NCBI GenBank assembly: GCA_016650435.1
Contig: JAENVT010000052.1
Location: forward strand, 1-7,831
Direction: 5' to 3'
Origin: Ilumatobacteraceae bacterium
GTDB taxonomy: Bacteria > Actinomycetota > Acidimicrobiia > Acidimicrobiales > Ilumatobacteraceae
DNA: 7,831 bases
Positions 5,177 through 7,831 of this stretch are shown here, one piece after another; position 1 is the stretch's first letter; the number at the start of each line of letters is the position of its first letter. Position numbers and translations under genes: made by a program. Below the pieces are notes generated by a model. It worked only from the letters and a program-made list of their open reading frames with translations. It searched no databases and was not told the DNA's origin.

Positions 5177-7642
5177 GTGAGCGCAGATTACGATCAGGCA
5201 TCGCTTCTCGAGAGTTCTTCCGGCGTGCTTGACGTCGTACCAGCGCGATCAGCGTTCTTGGTGACGGAGCCGCCTGAGCCGGCGTATGTGAGATCGCCGG
5301 TCACCGCGATCCGGCTTCTTGGGTCTCTTGTGGTCCTCGGATTCACGTATCTGGCGTTGCAGGGTGGCAATGACGGTGACTTTGCGACCAACTTCGGCGA
5401 CTTTCTCGGTTCCGTTCCGCGCTGGCTGGTGTCGGGCATCGTCAGCATCTGTCAGCTCGGCTTTCTCGTTGCCGCGTTTCTCGGATTCATCAGCCAACTC
5501 GTCCTCCGCCACTTCGCCCGTGTCGGGCGAATGCTCCTCACAGCGGCCGTCTGCATCGGTGGCCTGATCGCGATGTCGAAGCTAGTCGGCACCTCGACAC
5601 TTCCACTCGTGCCATCACGTAATCGCGGCGTACCGGGTTCGGGCTTCGCCGCGACCGGCCTGAGTGGCTACGGCATCGGTGCAGCGTTCCCGACGACGTT
5701 GGACGTGGGCGTGATTGCGGCGTGGATGTTCGTCGACCGAGGTCACTGGCCATCAGGTTGGCGATGGATAGGCCGACTCGTTCTTGTCCTGGGGATCGCG
5801 GCGCGGCTCGGTGTCAGCCTGGCGGACCCCGCCACGATCATTACCGCCATCGCTGTGGGAGCGGCCGCCTCGTCATTGGTCCAACTGATCTTCGGCGCCC
5901 CCAACACCATTCCTCGGGCCGTGGTCGTGGGCGAGATCCTGGAGCGTCTGGGCTACAAGCTCTCATCGGTGGAGCGATTCGGTGGGTTCCACGGCTTCGC
6001 AGGATTCAGGGCGTACCTCGATGACGGCCAGCAGCTGATCGTGAAGGTCATCAGTCGCGATTTATGGGCAGCGCTGCTTCCGGTGCAGATGTACCGAGCA
6101 GCGCGATTCCGAGACATCGGCCAGGACCGGCCGTTTCGGTCCCTGCGGTCGGCCGTCGAACACGAGGCCCTGTGCGCGTTGAAGGCCCACTCCGATGGGG
6201 TTCCCTGTGCCCGCCTGGTGGTGGTTGCCGAATTCCCCCCGAACGCGATGATGATGGCGTTCGACGCGCAGTCGCGCCAGTCGTTGAGCGAGCTCGATCC
6301 GTCCCGTCGCACGCCCCAACTCTTGGATTCGGTCTGGGCGATCGTGGATGCCCTCCAACGAAGTCACACGGTGCACCGCCGCCTCAACGCTGACGCGCTG
6401 TGGGTCGACGATGATGGCGCCGTAGTGCTCGTCGGATTCGCGTCGGCCTCGTTGGGTGTGGTCGGCTCTGTCCTTTCGACGGACGTTGCCGAAGTCCTCG
6501 CAGCAACAGCCGCGCCCCTTGGAGTTCAACGCGCTGTGGAATCCGCGGTTGCCGGCGTCGGGCCCGCCGCCGTCGCAGCCGCACTGCCGCGGCTGCAGCC
6601 GCTGGCGCTGACTCCCCGGACGCGAGCCGCGGTCAAGGCTGCAGGATGCCTCGAGGAGCTGCGCAGCGAGGTCCAACGCGTGACCGGCGCCGACGACGTT
6701 CCAATCGCGGAACTCCAAAGGATCAAAACGGGCACGGTGGTCAGCATCGCGCTGGTGGCGCTTGCGTTGTGGGCGCTCATTCCCCAATTTCTCGGCGTCG
6801 GCTCGCTGTGGGGCGAGCTGCAGCGAGCTAACTGGTCGTGGGGAGCTGCCGCGCTCGCGCTGTCGGCGCTCACCTACGTTGGCGCGGCCGTGGCCCTCGA
6901 CGGCTCACTGCCTGATCGGCTGCCGCTCGGTCCGAACATCGGCGTACAGATGGCGACGTCGTTCGTGGGTGTTGCCGCGCCCGGCGGCGGGCTTGCGCTC
7001 ACCGCCCGATTCCTGCAGAAGCGAGGCATCGACACGCCGACGGCCGTCGCCGCAGTGGGAGTCGACACGATCGCTGGCGTGATCGTTCACCTCACGCTGA
7101 CAGGGCTGTTCTTCGCGCTCGCAGGTTCTTCAGGACTGGAAACATTTGATCTGCCATCGCTGAGCACGATCGGGCTGATCGCCGCGGGAGTAGCCCTTGT
7201 CGCGGCAGCCGGTGTGGCCGTGCCATGGAGCCGCTCACTGCTGACGACTCGGGTGCTGCCCGCGACGAAGCGCTCGCTCTCGAACGTCGGTGAGATCGCT
7301 CGTCAGCCCGGAAAGATGATCGCCTTGTTCGGCGGCTCGCTCGCCATCACCATGGGGTACATCCTCGCGTTAGAAGTTGCAGTGTCCGCGTTTGGCGCCG
7401 GCCCCGCGTTCACCTCGGTCGCCCTCGTCTACCTCGTTGGCTCTGTGGTCTCCTCGGTCGCTCCGACCCCCGGCGGGATCGGAGCCGTCGAAGCGACCCT
7501 GATCGCCGGATTGACCTCCGCGGGAATGGCCAGCACCACCGCAGTCGCCGCTGTCATCCTGTTTCGCCTGGCGACCTTCTGGATCCCGCTGCTGCCCGGC
7601 TGGGGAGCGCTCGTCGTGCTGCAACGTTCCGGCGATCTCTGA
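5177..7642 (+). CDS. flippase-like (LPG synthase TM, UPF0104) membrane protein with a kinase-like middle domain
   Basis: The product has 821 residues from GTG 5177, the only plausible start between the upstream stop and the first membrane helix. No Shine-Dalgarno sequence is visible, so the start is uncertain. Residues 43-240 contain about six hydrophobic helices, ending LVQLIFGAPN; placement and pattern suggest a degenerate PAP2-like phosphatase region. Residues about 253-510 are kinase-like: LIVKV with the ATP-binding-type Lys290, the helix AVEHEALCAL (326-335), then HRRLNADALWVDDDG (400-414) and LVGFA (418-422). The latter two replace the usual HxDLxxxN and DFG, so phosphotransfer is probably lost. 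Residues about 519-815 hold the C-terminal membrane domain of the MprF N-terminal/YbhN family, with signatures FVGVAAPGGGLALTARF (597-612) and APTPGGIGAVEATLIAGL (762-779). That family flips or transports lipids; no C-terminal acyltransferase follows. It probably shares a transcript with the 4428 gene and converges on the permease gene. The lipid substrate is unknown. Confidence 0.9.
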   Translation: MSADYDQASLLESSSGVLDVVPARSAFLVTEPPEPAYVRSPVTAIRLLGSLVVLGFTYLALQGGNDGDFATNFGDFLGSVPRWLVSGIVSICQLGFLVAAFLGFISQLVLRHFARVGRMLLTAAVCIGGLIAMSKLVGTSTLPLVPSRNRGVPGSGFAATGLSGYGIGAAFPTTLDVGVIAAWMFVDRGHWPSGWRWIGRLVLVLGIAARLGVSLADPATIITAIAVGAAASSLVQLIFGAPNTIPRAVVVGEILERLGYKLSSVERFGGFHGFAGFRAYLDDGQQLIVKVISRDLWAALLPVQMYRAARFRDIGQDRPFRSLRSAVEHEALCALKAHSDGVPCARLVVVAEFPPNAMMMAFDAQSRQSLSELDPSRRTPQLLDSVWAIVDALQRSHTVHRRLNADALWVDDDGAVVLVGFASASLGVVGSVLSTDVAEVLAATAAPLGVQRAVESAVAGVGPAAVAAALPRLQPLALTPRTRAAVKAAGCLEELRSEVQRVTGADDVPIAELQRIKTGTVVSIALVALALWALIPQFLGVGSLWGELQRANWSWGAAALALSALTYVGAAVALDGSLPDRLPLGPNIGVQMATSFVGVAAPGGGLALTARFLQKRGIDTPTAVAAVGVDTIAGVIVHLTLTGLFFALAGSSGLETFDLPSLSTIGLIAAGVALVAAAGVAVPWSRSLLTTRVLPATKRSLSNVGEIARQPGKMIALFGGSLAITMGYILALEVAVSAFGAGPAFTSVALVYLVGSVVSSVAPTPGGIGAVEATLIAGLTSAGMASTTAVAAVILFRLATFWIPLLPGWGALVVLQRSGDL

Positions 7643-7669
7643 CACGCCGTTCCTCGGATGATTCGCAAC

Positions 7670-7831
7670 TCATCGCTCGAGCATCAGCCTGCGCACCGAC
7701 TGACGAGCTGCGCGCCGTGCTGGCATCAACGCCAGGAGGTTCGCCACCAACACGGCGAACAGAAGAAGTGCAGCGGATGCAACCAGCGGCACATCTGCAC
7801 CCGGCACGATGCCGAGAGCTGTTGTCAGCAA
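7670..7831 (-). CDS. FtsX/MacB-type ABC transporter permease, C-terminal end (partial)
   Basis: Only the last 53 residues are in the window; the rest lies beyond the right edge. The segment reads as one transmembrane helix (VASAALLLFAVLVANLLAL) followed by MPARRAARQSVRRLMLER and the stop codon. This matches the usual end of FtsX-like permeases: a final helix, then a basic tail with P-A-R-R-A-A-R. Such permeases pair with an ATPase to move substrates or transmit force at the envelope. The short fragment does not show the substrate. The gene converges on the flippase-like gene with 27 bp between stop codons, and no hairpin with a T-run is seen there. Confidence 0.72.
   Translation of the reverse strand: MLTTALGIVPGADVPLVASAALLLFAVLVANLLALMPARRAARQSVRRLMLER

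Overview
The window looks like chromosomal DNA from a high-GC actinobacterium. Three things point that way: the strongly GC-biased codon use, a dCTP deaminase very close to the mycobacterial bifunctional type, and a C-terminal half of a large Fe-S protein that resembles the mycobacterial Rv0338c/EtfD protein. The secreted 'DTR ... SNLNY ... VDVTGxY' repeat domains and the PAP2/kinase-like/flippase fusion are, as far as I recall, common in Acidimicrobiia (Ilumatobacter and relatives). That class is my best guess, held with moderate confidence.

Layout. Positions 1-969 (+) hold the 3' part of the Fe-S oxidoreductase gene, cut by the left edge. Positions 1058-3337 (+) encode a 759-residue secreted protein: a beta-propeller-like N-terminal half, then three copies of a roughly 105-130-residue domain, each with one cysteine pair. 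The convergent gap 3338-3525 contains three direct copies of a 39-bp element. On the minus strand, 3526-4092 is dcd. Divergent from it, 29 bp away, is a tRNA-Gly(CCC) gene at 4122-4192. Positions 4428-5144 (+) encode a 238-residue exported protein carrying a single copy of the same repeat domain. Thirty-two bp downstream, 5177-7642 (+) encodes an 821-residue multidomain membrane protein: N-terminal membrane region, kinase-like middle, and C-terminal lysylphosphatidylglycerol-synthase-type flippase domain. Convergent to it, 7670-7831 (-) is the C-terminal end of an FtsX/MacB-type ABC transporter permease, cut by the right edge.

How the genes relate. The left gene is electron transport and dcd is nucleotide metabolism; both look like ordinary core genes. 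The accessory interest lies in the envelope genes: two exported proteins sharing a domain family, and a large membrane protein, probably co-transcribed with the second one, whose kinase-like domain has lost the usual catalytic residues. I see no mobile element, CRISPR array, phage gene or complete defence system. The least explained items are the pseudokinase/flippase fusion, the shared exported repeat domain and the 39-bp intergenic element.
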